Assembly (NCBI GenBank): GCA_025356075.1
Contig: JANXUT010000068.1
Location: forward strand, 124,001 to 188,000
DNA from: Pseudomonadota bacterium
GTDB taxonomy: Bacteria > Pseudomonadota > Gammaproteobacteria > Steroidobacterales > Steroidobacteraceae
Direction of reading: 5' to 3'
DNA: 64,000 bases
Shown here: positions 20,014 through 28,273 of the stretch, piece after piece
Layout: every line of letters starts with the position of its first letter
Position numbering within the stretch: the first letter of the stretch is position 1
Position numbers and translations under genes: made by a program
Notes under the pieces: model-generated
What the model saw: the letters and a program-made list of their open reading frames with translations, nothing else
Database searches by the model: none
Told to the model about the DNA's origin: nothing

Positions 20014-21807
20014 TTGCTCCCGTTCGAGGACTCGCGGCGCCTGACGGGCGGCAACCTGTTCTTCGCTTCGACCGGCGCCGTGCTCGAGACCGCCGGGGTC
20101 GAGGCGGTCGCGCCTCTCCTCGAGGGCTGGCGCACGCGCGTGGCGCGGGCCCGGCGCCACTTGGGCTGGGTCGGCGGCGCCCTCGTCGCGCGCTCGCACG
20201 CGAGCGGCACCTCGCTCGCGATCCCGGCACCGTGCGACGTGCTCTTCGTCGCGACGGAGGTCAACGAATGGGCCTGGTGCGCGACGCTCCTCGAGCACGA
20301 TGCGCCGCGCTACGCCGGGCTCGAGGCGGCGCTCCTCGCCGCCGCGCTCGAGGATGCGGCGGAACCCGCGCTCGTCATTGCGCCGGTGCTCGAGGAGCGT
20401 GCCGCGCTTGAGCGCTTCGGGCGCCTCGCCGCGCGCGAGGCGCGCCCGCGCCTTACCGGGCTCGTCGCGGCCGCGAACGCCCGCGCGCTGCCGCACACGC
20501 TCGATGAGGAACTCCTGACGCTCGGCGCCGGGTACCGCTCGCGGAGCTTCGCCGTCGGCGAGCTTCCCGGCGTCGGCCACCTCGACTGGGCCGCGCTCGG
20601 CGACATCCCGACCGCGATCGTGACGGGCTCGAACGGCAAGACGACGAGCGTCAGGCTGCTCGCGGCCTGCGCCCGCGCGCACGGCTGGCCGACGGCATTC
20701 AACTGCACGGACGGGGTGTTCCTCGACGAGGAGCCCCTCGCGAGCGGCGACTACTCAGGGCCCGCGGGCGCCCGCCAGGTGCTGCGCGAGGCGCGTGCGC
20801 ACGCCGCGATCCTCGAGACCGCGCGCGGCGGGATCCTGCGCCGCGGCATCGCGGCCTCGCGCGCCCGGGTCGCGCTCGTCACCAATGTGAGCGCGGACCA
20901 CTTTGGCGAGTACGGCATCGATGACCTCGAGGGGCTCGCGGACGTGAAGCTGTCGGTCGCCGGGCTCGTCCCGCCCGATGGGCTCCTCGTGCTCAATGCC
21001 GACGACCCGGTGCTGCTGGCGCGCGCCGGCATGCTGGCGGCGCGCTTTGGCCGGGCACTGCCGCTTGGCTGGTTCGCGCTCGATTGGGATCACCCGACGC
21101 TCATCGAGCACAGGGCCCGGGGCGGCGCGACGGCCGGCGTCGATGGCGGTCGGCTGCGCATGAGCCTCGATGGCACGAGCTCGGACCTCGGCGCCGTCGC
21201 GACGCTGCCGCTCACCGTCGGCGGCAGTGCCGCCTACAACGTCGCGAACCTGCTCGGCGCCGCGCTCGCGGCCGCGGCGCTCGGCATCCGGCCCGGGTTG
21301 ATCGCGGCGGTGTTCTCGCGCTTCGGCACCGACCCCACCGACAACCCGGGACGGTTGATGCGATTCGAGATCGGCGGCGTCGGCCTCATCGTCGACTACG
21401 CGCACAACCCGGAGGGGCTGCGCGGGCTCCTGACCGTGGCGCGGCACCTGAGTGCGCGGCACGGCCGGCTCGGGCTCCTCCTAGGCCACGCCGGCAACCG
21501 CCAGGACGCCGACCTCGTCGCGGTCGCGCGCGTGGCCGCCGCCTTCGCGCCCGACCTCATCGTCGTCAAGGAGGACGAGGCGCACCTGCGCGGGCGGGCG
21601 CCGGGCGAGATCCCGGCGATCATCCGCCGCGCGCTCATCGAGTCGGGCATGCCGGCCGAAAGCATTCCGCTTGCCACGAACGAACTCGAGGCGGTGAGGA
21701 TCGCGCTCGAGTGGGCCCGCCCGGGCGACGTGCTCGCGCTCCCCGTGCATTCCTCGGCCGCGCGCGCGGCGGTACTCGAGCTACTGCGCGCGCGCGCGGC
21801 GAGGTAG
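20014..21807 (+). CDS. Mur-ligase-like partner of cyanophycin synthetase
   Basis: A 597-residue protein homologous to the C-terminal half of CphA. Its first 190 residues are a separate domain (DSRRLTGGNLFFASTGAVLE) rather than an ATP-grasp domain. The Mur-type P-loop GSNGKTTSVRLL is at about 204, followed by ILETARGGILRRG, NVSADHFGEYGI, LVLNADDPVLL, DYAHNPEGLRG and a C-terminal region (IVVKEDEAHLRGRAPGEI) paralleling CphA. The start is uncertain: TTG at 20014 gives the family N-terminus, with GGAGGA 15 bases upstream; CTG overlapping the cphA stop is the alternative. The reaction is unknown; an amide-ligase step on Asp, Arg or cyanophycin chain ends is an inference from context. Its last 27 bases overlap the convergent next gene. 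Confidence 0.85.
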   Translation: MLPFEDSRRLTGGNLFFASTGAVLETAGVEAVAPLLEGWRTRVARARRHLGWVGGALVARSHASGTSLAIPAPCDVLFVATEVNEWAWCATLLEHDAPRYAGLEAALLAAALEDAAEPALVIAPVLEERAALERFGRLAAREARPRLTGLVAAANARALPHTLDEELLTLGAGYRSRSFAVGELPGVGHLDWAALGDIPTAIVTGSNGKTTSVRLLAACARAHGWPTAFNCTDGVFLDEEPLASGDYSGPAGARQVLREARAHAAILETARGGILRRGIAASRARVALVTNVSADHFGEYGIDDLEGLADVKLSVAGLVPPDGLLVLNADDPVLLARAGMLAARFGRALPLGWFALDWDHPTLIEHRARGGATAGVDGGRLRMSLDGTSSDLGAVATLPLTVGGSAAYNVANLLGAALAAAALGIRPGLIAAVFSRFGTDPTDNPGRLMRFEIGGVGLIVDYAHNPEGLRGLLTVARHLSARHGRLGLLLGHAGNRQDADLVAVARVAAAFAPDLIVVKEDEAHLRGRAPGEIPAIIRRALIESGMPAESIPLATNELEAVRIALEWARPGDVLALPVHSSAARAAVLELLRARAAR

Positions 21808-22659
21808 GCGCAGGCGGCGCAGCACGAGGAGCGGCAGCAGGAGGAGCGCATCCTCCGCCCCGAAGGCACCCGCGCCGCCGCGCGGCGAGCCGTCCTTGTT
21901 GACGACCTTCACGTGGGCGGTACCGCTTTTCACGTCAGCCTCGAACTTCGAGAGCGCCACGTCGAAGTGATCGATCATCGAGTCGGTCGCGCGGCTGAAG
22001 CCGTCGGTGGCGGCCGAGCGCATCTCCTTCGGCTGGTCGATCAGGGTCGAGGTGCCGTGCGTGCTGTCGGTGCCGCCGGCGCGCAGGATCAGTGACCGCG
22101 TGCGGGGCTCGATGACCGCGAGGTCGACGAGCGTGGATACGTCGTGCTCGCTGCCGTCGACGATGAACGCGCCGATGATCGTGAGGTAGGTCAGCGAGCG
22201 GTACTTCATCTCGCTTGACACGCCCACCTGGTCGTACGAGACGAGCGCCATTACATCGACGTTGTAGAGCCGCTCGACACCCTCGAGCCCGCTCATGCCC
22301 TTGCCGCTCGCGAGGTAGTAGTCGGGAATGATCGTGATCTCGCTCACGAACCTCCGGCTCGCGAAGCGCTGGCGGATCCGCTCGAGCAATTCCTCGCGCC
22401 GCGCGGCGGTCGGGGTGCCGAGCCCAGCACCCGGCTGCGCCGGCAGGAACGCGAGGCCTACCCTGAGCGGCACCGGCAGTTTCGGGATCGAGTTGTCGTG
22501 CGGCGGGGCTGCGCCATCGGGATACAGGAACCCGACGAGGCTCGAGCTGTTGTGCACGTGCGCCGTGCAGAACGGGGCGCAGTAGCCGCGTTCGAAGGGC
22601 GCGCAGCCGGCGATGAGCGTCGCGAGGGCGAGGGCGAGAGCTATGAGGCGCTTGTCCAC
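21781..22659 (-). CDS. Rhombotail lipoprotein: lipobox plus C-terminal GlyGly-type tail
   Basis: A 292-residue envelope protein with two targeting signals. The N-terminus (DKRLIALALALATLIAGC) is a lipoprotein signal with the Cys at residue 18. The C-terminus has a Gly-rich motif (GGAGAFG) followed by a short hydrophobic span (ALLLLPLLVLRRLRL) and basic residues, the pattern of GlyGly-CTERM tails cut by rhombosortase. Proteins with both signals have been described as rhombotail lipoproteins, function unknown. The GTG at 22659 follows AAGGAG and begins the signal peptide; an ATG further upstream would cover the regulatory gap. It diverges from the HTH regulator at 22807. No rhombosortase gene is in this window. 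Confidence 0.85.
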   Translation of the reverse strand: MDKRLIALALALATLIAGCAPFERGYCAPFCTAHVHNSSSLVGFLYPDGAAPPHDNSIPKLPVPLRVGLAFLPAQPGAGLGTPTAARREELLERIRQRFASRRFVSEITIIPDYYLASGKGMSGLEGVERLYNVDVMALVSYDQVGVSSEMKYRSLTYLTIIGAFIVDGSEHDVSTLVDLAVIEPRTRSLILRAGGTDSTHGTSTLIDQPKEMRSAATDGFSRATDSMIDHFDVALSKFEADVKSGTAHVKVVNKDGSPRGGAGAFGAEDALLLLPLLVLRRLRLPRRARAQ

Positions 22660-22756
22660 GAAGTACTCCTTGGGCCCGGGGCCACGGAACGCACTCTTGG
22701 TCGAGGTCGCTTCATTCGCAACCTTTACCGGAGAAGTGGTGCCAGTCGCGCCAATA

Positions 22757-22786
22757 GGTATCGGATAGTGATACCTTTTCGGTATC
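22757..22786. promoter_or_regulatory. Operator-like triple GGTATC repeat
   Basis: GGTATC at 22757-22762, its complement GATACC at 22770-22775, and GGTATC again at 22781-22786. The three half-sites alternate in orientation and end 20 bp before the regulator's start codon, in the divergent gap shared with the lipoprotein gene. They are likely bound by the product of 22807-23538. Confidence 0.6.
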
Positions 22787-22806
22787 AGTCGGAGCGAGCG
22801 CAACCG

Positions 22807-23538
22807 ATGCCGCAACTGTCACCGATCGTCCAGGAACTGAAACGCGTGCTCAAGGAGCGTGAGCTCACGTACGCCGAGGTCGCGCGCGGGATCGGGCTCT
22901 CGGTCGCGAGCGTGAAGCGGCTCTTCTCGACGGGCGCCTTCTCACTCGCGCGCATCGAAGAGATCTGCAAGCTCGCGAAACTCGAGCTCTCGGAGCTTGC
23001 CGAGCGGGCGCGCAACCGCTCGACCTCGACCACCAAGTTAAGCCTCGCGCAGGAAAGGGAGGTCGTCGCGGACCCGAGGCTCTTCCTGATCACCTGGCTC
23101 GTTCTCAACCGCACGCCGTTCGAGCACATCGTGCGCGAATACGCGCTTGCCGAGCGCGACGTGGTGCGCTACCTCATCCGGCTCGATCGGCTGAGGATCA
23201 TCGATCTCCTGCCGGGGAACCGCGTGAAGCTCCTCGTCGACCGCCACTTCACCTGGCGCGCCGACGGGCCGGTACAGGCGTATCTCTTTGAACGGCTGCT
23301 GCGCGAGTTCTTCGCGACACGCTTCGAGAACCCGGCGGATGAGTTCTTCTTCCACGGCGGGACCGTGTCGGATGCGGCGCTCGCCGCGCTCAAGCGCGCA
23401 CTCCGGGACGCGGCGGCCGAGTGCGTGGAGATCATCGAGCGGGATCGTGGCACGCCAGCTAAGCGAAGCGGCGCCGCCTTCGTGCTCGCACTCAGGCCCT
23501 GGAACTACAGCGGCTTCTCGCGCTTCCTGCGCGGCTGA
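22807..23538 (+). CDS. XRE-type helix-turn-helix regulator with C-terminal sensor region
   Basis: A 243-residue protein. Residues about 8-65 form a Cro/C1-type HTH (VLKERELTYAEVARGIGLSVASVKRLFS and the following helices IEEICKLAKLELSELAERA). The remaining about 170 residues are a helical region I cannot assign to a family, probably a sensor or oligomerisation domain. It diverges from the rhombotail lipoprotein gene, with three GGTATC half-sites directly upstream, so control of both genes by this protein is likely. It ends convergently with the CsgG-like gene, with a strong hairpin between. Confidence 0.85.
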   Translation: MPQLSPIVQELKRVLKERELTYAEVARGIGLSVASVKRLFSTGAFSLARIEEICKLAKLELSELAERARNRSTSTTKLSLAQEREVVADPRLFLITWLVLNRTPFEHIVREYALAERDVVRYLIRLDRLRIIDLLPGNRVKLLVDRHFTWRADGPVQAYLFERLLREFFATRFENPADEFFFHGGTVSDAALAALKRALRDAAAECVEIIERDRGTPAKRSGAAFVLALRPWNYSGFSRFLRG

Positions 23539-23557
23539 GGTGCGCGCCCTCAGGTTG

Positions 23558-23584
23558 CCCGGGCGGGGAGGCGCCCCGCCCGGG
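23558..23584. terminator. Bidirectional hairpin terminator
   Basis: CCCGGGCGGGG at 23558-23568 and CCCCGCCCGGG at 23574-23584 form an 11-bp perfect stem with a 5-base loop, between two convergent genes. There is no strong T tract, so it may slow or end transcription from both sides with low efficiency. Confidence 0.65.
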
Positions 23585-23597
23585 ACTTAAAGTGCAG

Positions 23598-24554
23598 TTA
23601 CTTCGCGAGTCCGAACAGCACCGAGGACACCCAGCCCTTGTTGCCGAGCTCGTCCTCGACTTCCCACATCAGCTCCTTCTTCTCGCCGGTGGGGTAGAGC
23701 ATCATCCCCGGGTCGAGCGTGCGCACGACCTTGCTGGTGGGCGATGAGGTCGTGTACATCCGGCCGGGCTTGGCCATCGTCACCGACTGCTGCTGGTTCG
23801 CCTTGCTCGCGTTGTCCGGGAGCTCCGAGAACTTCTGCACCATGTCGGTGTAGGCCTGCAGGTAGGCGAGCGCGATGACCTGGCCGATCTCGGTGTCCGA
23901 GTAGCCGCTCGCACCTCCCGCCGCGAACACGCCGCCGCCGAAGAGCCCGCCGCCGGCACCCCAGCCAAGGTCGGTCTTGGTCGAGTGGCCCTCGGAGAGC
24001 ACGAGCTGCTCGGAGGAGCGCACGTCGGTTACCGTGAGCACGACGTCCGCGCTCTTCTTCTTCAGGTTAATGCCACCGACCACGGCGCCCGCGACGCCGC
24101 CGAGGAGCCCGCCGAGCGCAGCTCCAAAGCGGTTGCCACCGGCGTTCTTGTTCTGCGAGATGAGATCCGGCACCAGCACGTAGTCGGCGGCCTTCACCTG
24201 GCCCTTGCCGACGTTCGACTGGCCACGCAGCTCGCCGCTCGAGGCGAGCGCTCGCTCGGCCTGCGCCGCCGCCATCCCCTTGCCGCGATCGACGAGCGTG
24301 AAGCAGCCGGACTTGTTGACGTAGACCTTGATAAGCGCGGCGGGCGAGCCGAGGTTGTACTCGACCCACCACTGCTTCTCGGGCTCGATGACGGCGATGG
24401 CGCCGTACTTCTTCGCGCAGGTCGGGATCGTTGCTTCCTTCTGGGCGCGTTCTTCCTGGGCAGTCTGGGCGCCGAAGGAGGCGAGCGGCGTGGACAGCAG
24501 GCTCAACGACACGCAGGCCGCGATGGCGGCGCGCGCGGCGGGCAAGGACTTCAT
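23598..24554 (-). CDS. CsgG-like secreted protein with SH3-type C-terminus
   Basis: A 318-residue envelope protein. A signal peptide (ARAAIAACVSLSLLSTPLASFGA) precedes a domain like that of CsgG and related holdfast or curli-secretion proteins: IAVIEPEKQWWVEYNL, LVDRGKGMAAAQAERAL, ADYVLVPDLIS, a Gly-rich membrane-like stretch (GGLLGGVAGAVVGGI) and VVLTVTDVRSSEQL. The end (RMYTTSSPTSKVVRTLDPG to GWVSSVLFG) looks like a bacterial SH3 domain. There is no lipobox Cys at the cleavage site, unlike CsgG. No curli genes are nearby. Role unknown; outer-membrane assembly is a guess. Confidence 0.8.
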   Translation of the reverse strand: MKSLPAARAAIAACVSLSLLSTPLASFGAQTAQEERAQKEATIPTCAKKYGAIAVIEPEKQWWVEYNLGSPAALIKVYVNKSGCFTLVDRGKGMAAAQAERALASSGELRGQSNVGKGQVKAADYVLVPDLISQNKNAGGNRFGAALGGLLGGVAGAVVGGINLKKKSADVVLTVTDVRSSEQLVLSEGHSTKTDLGWGAGGGLFGGGVFAAGGASGYSDTEIGQVIALAYLQAYTDMVQKFSELPDNASKANQQQSVTMAKPGRMYTTSSPTSKVVRTLDPGMMLYPTGEKKELMWEVEDELGNKGWVSSVLFGLAK

Positions 24555-24624
24555 TGCGGATACCCCTTGAGGAATCATTGGACGACGCGGTGAGGGCAAT
24601 ATAGCCGAGGTGGCGCGCGAGTCT

Positions 24625-25548
24625 CTAGCGGGTCCCTGCCCGGTGGCGCGCGCAGGCGCTCGCGCAGGTGTCGGCGAGCTGGCGCGCGAGCGCCCGGGTG
24701 GCGGGGCCGGCGCTGTCGCGATCGGAGTAGACGAGCGAGAGCTCGACCGAACGGCTGCCGCCTTCGGTCAGCGGCAGGGCCTTTAGCGTCCCGGCCTCGA
24801 GTTCGGCCCAGATGTGCTCGCGCGGCACCCAGGCGAAGCCGAGGCCGCTTTTCAGCATCTCGATCGACGTCTTGACGTGCGAGACCGTCCAGCGCTCCTC
24901 GGCGCCGAGCCAGCCCGAATCGAGCCGGCGCTTCGTGCCTGAGTCGCGCACGACGATCTGGCGATGGCCCTTCAAGTCGCTCGTTCCGAGCGGCCGCCCG
25001 AGCGTGATGAGCGGGTGGGTCGGGGCCGCGACGGCGATGAACTCGATCGGCATCAGGCGCGTGCCGAGGAATCCCGCCGGCAGGAGGCCCACGATCGCGA
25101 GGTCCACCTCGCGCCTGATGAGGCTCTCCGTCGTACCGGACAGCACCGACTCGATGATCTCGATGCGCGTGTTGCGGCACGTGGGAGCGAAGGCGCCGAG
25201 CGCCTCGTAGAGCAGCGCCGGCGGAAAGATGATGTCGACGGCGATGCGGATCTCGGTTTCCCAGCCGGCCGCGAGGTTGGCGGCGAGCGCCTCGAGGCTC
25301 TGCATCTCCTCGATGATCGCGCGCGCGCGCCGCAACAGCGTCGCGCCGTCCGCCGTGAGGCGGGCCCGCCTCCCGGAGTGATCGAGTGCGGCGACAGGGA
25401 GTTGGGACTCGAGCTGCTGCAGCTGGTAGCTGACGGTCGATTGGCTGCGCCCGAGCGCCTCGGCCGCGCGGCCGAAGCCGCCTTCGTCGACGACGGCGGC
25501 CAGCACCGCCCACTGTTCGACCGTCGTACGGGGTACCTTCGTCGCCAT
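24625..25548 (-). CDS. LysR-family transcriptional regulator
   Basis: A 307-residue activator or repressor. The N-terminal winged HTH is clear (FGRAAEALGRSQSTVSYQLQQLESQLPV), followed by the effector-binding domain, two alpha/beta lobes from about residue 90 (IRIAVDIIFPPALLYEALG). It diverges from the azoreductase-pirin pair 93 bp away, the usual position for a LysR regulator of its neighbours. The ATG at 25548 is preceded by an in-frame TTG; the ATG is preferred. Likely effector: a quinone or electrophile, by analogy with other regulators next to azoreductase genes. Confidence 0.93.
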   Translation of the reverse strand: MATKVPRTTVEQWAVLAAVVDEGGFGRAAEALGRSQSTVSYQLQQLESQLPVAALDHSGRRARLTADGATLLRRARAIIEEMQSLEALAANLAAGWETEIRIAVDIIFPPALLYEALGAFAPTCRNTRIEIIESVLSGTTESLIRREVDLAIVGLLPAGFLGTRLMPIEFIAVAAPTHPLITLGRPLGTSDLKGHRQIVVRDSGTKRRLDSGWLGAEERWTVSHVKTSIEMLKSGLGFAWVPREHIWAELEAGTLKALPLTEGGSRSVELSLVYSDRDSAGPATRALARQLADTCASACARHRAGTR

Positions 25549-25641
25549 CAATCAAGATAGTAGTTCAATAACTCGAATAAATCCGCATTTTTAATCGAAT
25601 TATCAGTCCTATATTGGCTCCAGTCGATCCAGGAGCACTCA
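25549..25641. promoter_or_regulatory. Divergent LysR/azoreductase promoter region
   Basis: This 93-bp gap is much AT-richer than its surroundings. TCGAAT occurs at 25573-25578 and again at 25595-25600, 22 bp apart (two helical turns), and TATATT at 25610-25615 is a possible -10 for azoR. A LysR operator is likely here; no exact T-N11-A site was settled. Confidence 0.45.
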
Positions 25642-26253
25642 ATGAGCCACCTTCTTATAGTCACCAGCAGCCTTTCGGGCGCCGCGAGCCAGTCGAACCG
25701 GCTCATCGAGCGCTACTCGGCGGGCCTTGCCGCCGCCGACCCCCGCCTCGAGATCACCCGTCGGGACTTGGGAGCCCAGCCGGTCGCGCCGCTCGATGGC
25801 GCGCGACTCGGCGCGCTCGGGACGCCCGCCGCCGCGCGGACGGCCCTGCAGGCGACGGTCGCCGCCGAGAGCGACGCGCTCATCGCCGAACTCAAGGCTG
25901 CCGACGTGGTGCTGATCGGTGCCCCGATGTACAACTTCACGGTGCCGAGCCAGCTGAAGAGCTGGTTCGACCACGTGGCCCGCGCGGGCGTCACGTTCAG
26001 GTACACGGCGGCAGGTCCCGAGGGACTCCTGACCGGCAAGCGCGCGGTCATCGTGACGACGCGCGGCGGTCGCCACCAGGGGGCGCCGGAGGATCACGTG
26101 GTCCCGTACATCCAGACGATGCTCGCGTTCATCGGCATCCGGGAACTTGAGATCGTCTACGCCGAGGGGCTCGCGATCGGCGAGCGCGAACGGCAGTCGA
26201 GCCTCGCCGCGGCGGAGGCACGGATCGATGCACTCACGGCGCTGGCCGCCTGA
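25642..26253 (+). CDS. azoR: FMN-dependent NADH-azoreductase
   Basis: Flavodoxin-fold reductase that transfers electrons from NADH to azo compounds and quinones. The 203-residue protein has the FMN phosphate loop region near the N-terminus (TSSLSGAASQSNRL), then GAPMYNFTVPSQLKSWFDHVARAG, the hallmark flavin-binding segment, and VIVTTRGGRH. The start MSHLLIVTSS is clear. It is followed 32 bp later by a pirin gene, with the LysR gene divergent upstream, a common azoR-pirin-LysR unit linked to quinone and electrophile stress. Confidence 0.93.
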   Translation: MSHLLIVTSSLSGAASQSNRLIERYSAGLAAADPRLEITRRDLGAQPVAPLDGARLGALGTPAAARTALQATVAAESDALIAELKAADVVLIGAPMYNFTVPSQLKSWFDHVARAGVTFRYTAAGPEGLLTGKRAVIVTTRGGRHQGAPEDHVVPYIQTMLAFIGIRELEIVYAEGLAIGERERQSSLAAAEARIDALTALAA

Positions 26254-26285
26254 GCGCCAACTTGGTGAATGTGAAGGAGACGACA

Positions 26286-27140
26286 GTGACGGCACGAACG
26301 GTAGAACGGGTAGTGACGGGTCGGCCAACTTCGGACGGCGGCGGCGTGCGCCTGACGCGCGTGATCAGCCCCGAGCAGGGACTCGATCCGTTCCTGCTGC
26401 TCGATGAATTCGACTCGAGCAGCGCGGGCGACTACATCGCCGGCTTCCCCTCGCACCCGCACCGCGGGTTCGAGACGGTCACCTACATGCTCGACGGCCA
26501 CATGCTGCACGAGGATCACCTCGGCAATCGCGGCGACCTGACGCCGGGCGCCGTGCAGTGGATGACCGCGGGTCGCGGCATCATCCATTCGGAAATGCCG
26601 CGGCAGGCGGCCGGGCGCATGCGTGGCTTCCAGCTCTGGATCAACCTCGCGGCGAAGGAAAAGATGCAGGCGGCCCGCTACCGCGACCTCGTTCCCGCGG
26701 AGATCCCGGAAGTCGCGCTCGAGGGCTCGCGCGTACGCGTCGTCGCCGGCGGATTCGAGCCGCTCGCGCCGCGGGCAGCTGCGGTGAAGGGCCCGGTCGG
26801 CGATGGCACGACGGCGCCGCTCTATCTCGATGCCAACCTCGACGCGGGCGCGACGCTTACCATCGCGACGCCGCCCGGCCACCGGGTGCTCGCCTATGCG
26901 TTCGAGGGCGCACCGACCGTCGCGGGGCGGGCGCTCGCGAAGGGGCAGCTCGCGATCCTGGGCGATGGCAGTTCGCTCGTGTTGAGCGCCGGTGCGACGG
27001 CAGCGCGCGTGCTCGTCATCGGCGGCAAGCCGCTCGGTGAGCGGGTCGTGCACTACGGGCCGTTCGTGATGAACAGCGAGGCGGAGATCCGCCAGGCGAT
27101 CAGCGACTACCAAAGCGGCAAGCTGACCGCGGCCGCCTAA
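26286..27140 (+). CDS. Pirin family protein
   Basis: Cupin-fold iron protein; some pirins have quercetin dioxygenase activity and act as redox sensors. The 284-residue product has the metal site motif FPSHPHRGFETVTYML (two His), a third ligand in HEDHLGN and HSEMP with Glu. It is the second gene after azoR. The GTG at 26286 follows AAGGAG at good spacing; an upstream TTG has none. Both cupin domains are present. Its last four bases overlap the end of the convergent zinc-ribbon gene. Confidence 0.9.
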   Translation: MTARTVERVVTGRPTSDGGGVRLTRVISPEQGLDPFLLLDEFDSSSAGDYIAGFPSHPHRGFETVTYMLDGHMLHEDHLGNRGDLTPGAVQWMTAGRGIIHSEMPRQAAGRMRGFQLWINLAAKEKMQAARYRDLVPAEIPEVALEGSRVRVVAGGFEPLAPRAAAVKGPVGDGTTAPLYLDANLDAGATLTIATPPGHRVLAYAFEGAPTVAGRALAKGQLAILGDGSSLVLSAGATAARVLVIGGKPLGERVVHYGPFVMNSEAEIRQAISDYQSGKLTAAA

Positions 27141-27856
27141 GATCGCGGTTCGCTCGGGGCGACCTCATCCGAACTATCGGTGGGGTCGCTCTCGTCCGCG
27201 GCGGGCGCCGGGTTCGGCGCCAGCGTGTAGCCGGGGTGCGGCCCCTGGCATTTCCAGCAGATGAGGAACCCGCCCGGGTTCTCCTCGCGGCAGCTCGGGC
27301 AGGTCCACGGGACGGAATCGGCGCCGCCGGCGGGAGCCTTCGCGCGTTCATCGGGCACGGCTTGAGCGGCGATAGCCTCCCCAGCCTTTGCCTCACCCGA
27401 GGAGGACTCCTCGGGCGCTGGCTCGTCGGACGGCTCCTCGGACGGTAGGTCGACCTCGACCGGCGCCTTCGCCGCCTCCAACGGATACTCGACGCTCTCC
27501 ACCGGCTCGAGGACGCGCACGCGGGCGAGGCCGGGCACGCTCCGCCAGTAGAGGACGCCGAGCGCGAGGACGAGGATCGCGTACGGAAGCACGCCCGGGT
27601 CGAGGAAGGAGATCGACCGCGGCCCGAGCGAGGCGAGCCAGCCGACGAGGAGCGCGATGACGGCTACGAAGGTGCCAACGAGCGCGACGACGATTCGCGA
27701 TTGGACCACCTTGAGCGGAATCCCGCACGCCGGGCAGTGCAGGCCGACCGGGCGGCTGAGCAGCCGGAAACCGTTCACGGTCGCGGCGGACCAGATGGGC
27801 TCCATCCCAAGGACCGTGCTGCACTGGGGACACAGAGGGGGCTCGAGCAGCGGCAT
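27137..27856 (-). CDS. Membrane protein with two zinc ribbons
   Basis: A 239-residue protein of unknown function. Residues 9-44 hold a first zinc ribbon (CPQC near residue 9, CPAC near 41), followed by two membrane segments (about 53-77 and 85-101). A long acidic, Glu/Ser/Pro-rich stretch follows, then a second ribbon (TCPSC and CWKC). The second resembles a RanBP2-type zinc finger. Such proteins usually mediate protein or RNA contacts; the partner is not known. It is convergent with pirin. Confidence 0.75.
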   Translation of the reverse strand: MPLLEPPLCPQCSTVLGMEPIWSAATVNGFRLLSRPVGLHCPACGIPLKVVQSRIVVALVGTFVAVIALLVGWLASLGPRSISFLDPGVLPYAILVLALGVLYWRSVPGLARVRVLEPVESVEYPLEAAKAPVEVDLPSEEPSDEPAPEESSSGEAKAGEAIAAQAVPDERAKAPAGGADSVPWTCPSCREENPGGFLICWKCQGPHPGYTLAPNPAPAADESDPTDSSDEVAPSEPRS

Positions 27857-27938
27857 CTGGCCTCGGATATGAACTAAAGGACGGCGCCTCTCGCACCCGC
27901 CGCCGCGCGTCTTCGGGATTCCCGTAGCTTCACGGCGC

Positions 27939-27959
27939 GCCGATCGGAATCCGATCGGC
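27939..27959 (-). terminator. Hairpin after the 104-residue gene
   Basis: A 9-bp perfect stem (GCCGATCGG against CCGATCGGC, 27939-27947 and 27951-27959) with a 3-base loop begins at the stop codon of the minus-strand gene above it. There is no T tract. It could be a terminator or an mRNA-stabilising hairpin. Confidence 0.5.
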
Positions 27960-28273
27960 TAGGAAAAACGGGCGGCCAGCGACTCGCCTTCCTCCATGTC
28001 GTAGCGCCAGGGCCATTCCTTCTTGATGGACGCGATGACGGCGGTCCAGAACTCAAAACCGGAAATGTCGACCTCCGCGGCCGGCTGACGGACCCAGCCG
28101 CACGCGGCGAGGCCGGCGAAGGCCTTCGCGAGACCATCGCGCGTCGCGAACGGACGCAGCGGCGTCGGGATCCCGGCGCCGGTGCGGTACATGTGCATGC
28201 ACAGCTGTACCGCATCATCGAGGACCAACCCCTCCGGCCACCGACCCCTCAGGTATGTCCCGAGCACTTCCAT
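27959..28273 (-). CDS. Hypothetical protein, 104 residues
   Basis: Not recognised. Sequence MEVLGTYLRGRWPEGLVLDD continues as a soluble protein with no membrane segment, cysteine ligands or repeats. The C-terminal part is rich in aromatic residues (FEFWTAVIASIKKEWPWRYD). It is a single gene with a hairpin at its 3' end and a 362-bp gap upstream. Coding is supported by the conserved-looking composition and by the hairpin at its stop, but not by any family. Confidence 0.55.
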   Translation of the reverse strand: MEVLGTYLRGRWPEGLVLDDAVQLCMHMYRTGAGIPTPLRPFATRDGLAKAFAGLAACGWVRQPAAEVDISGFEFWTAVIASIKKEWPWRYDMEEGESLAARFS

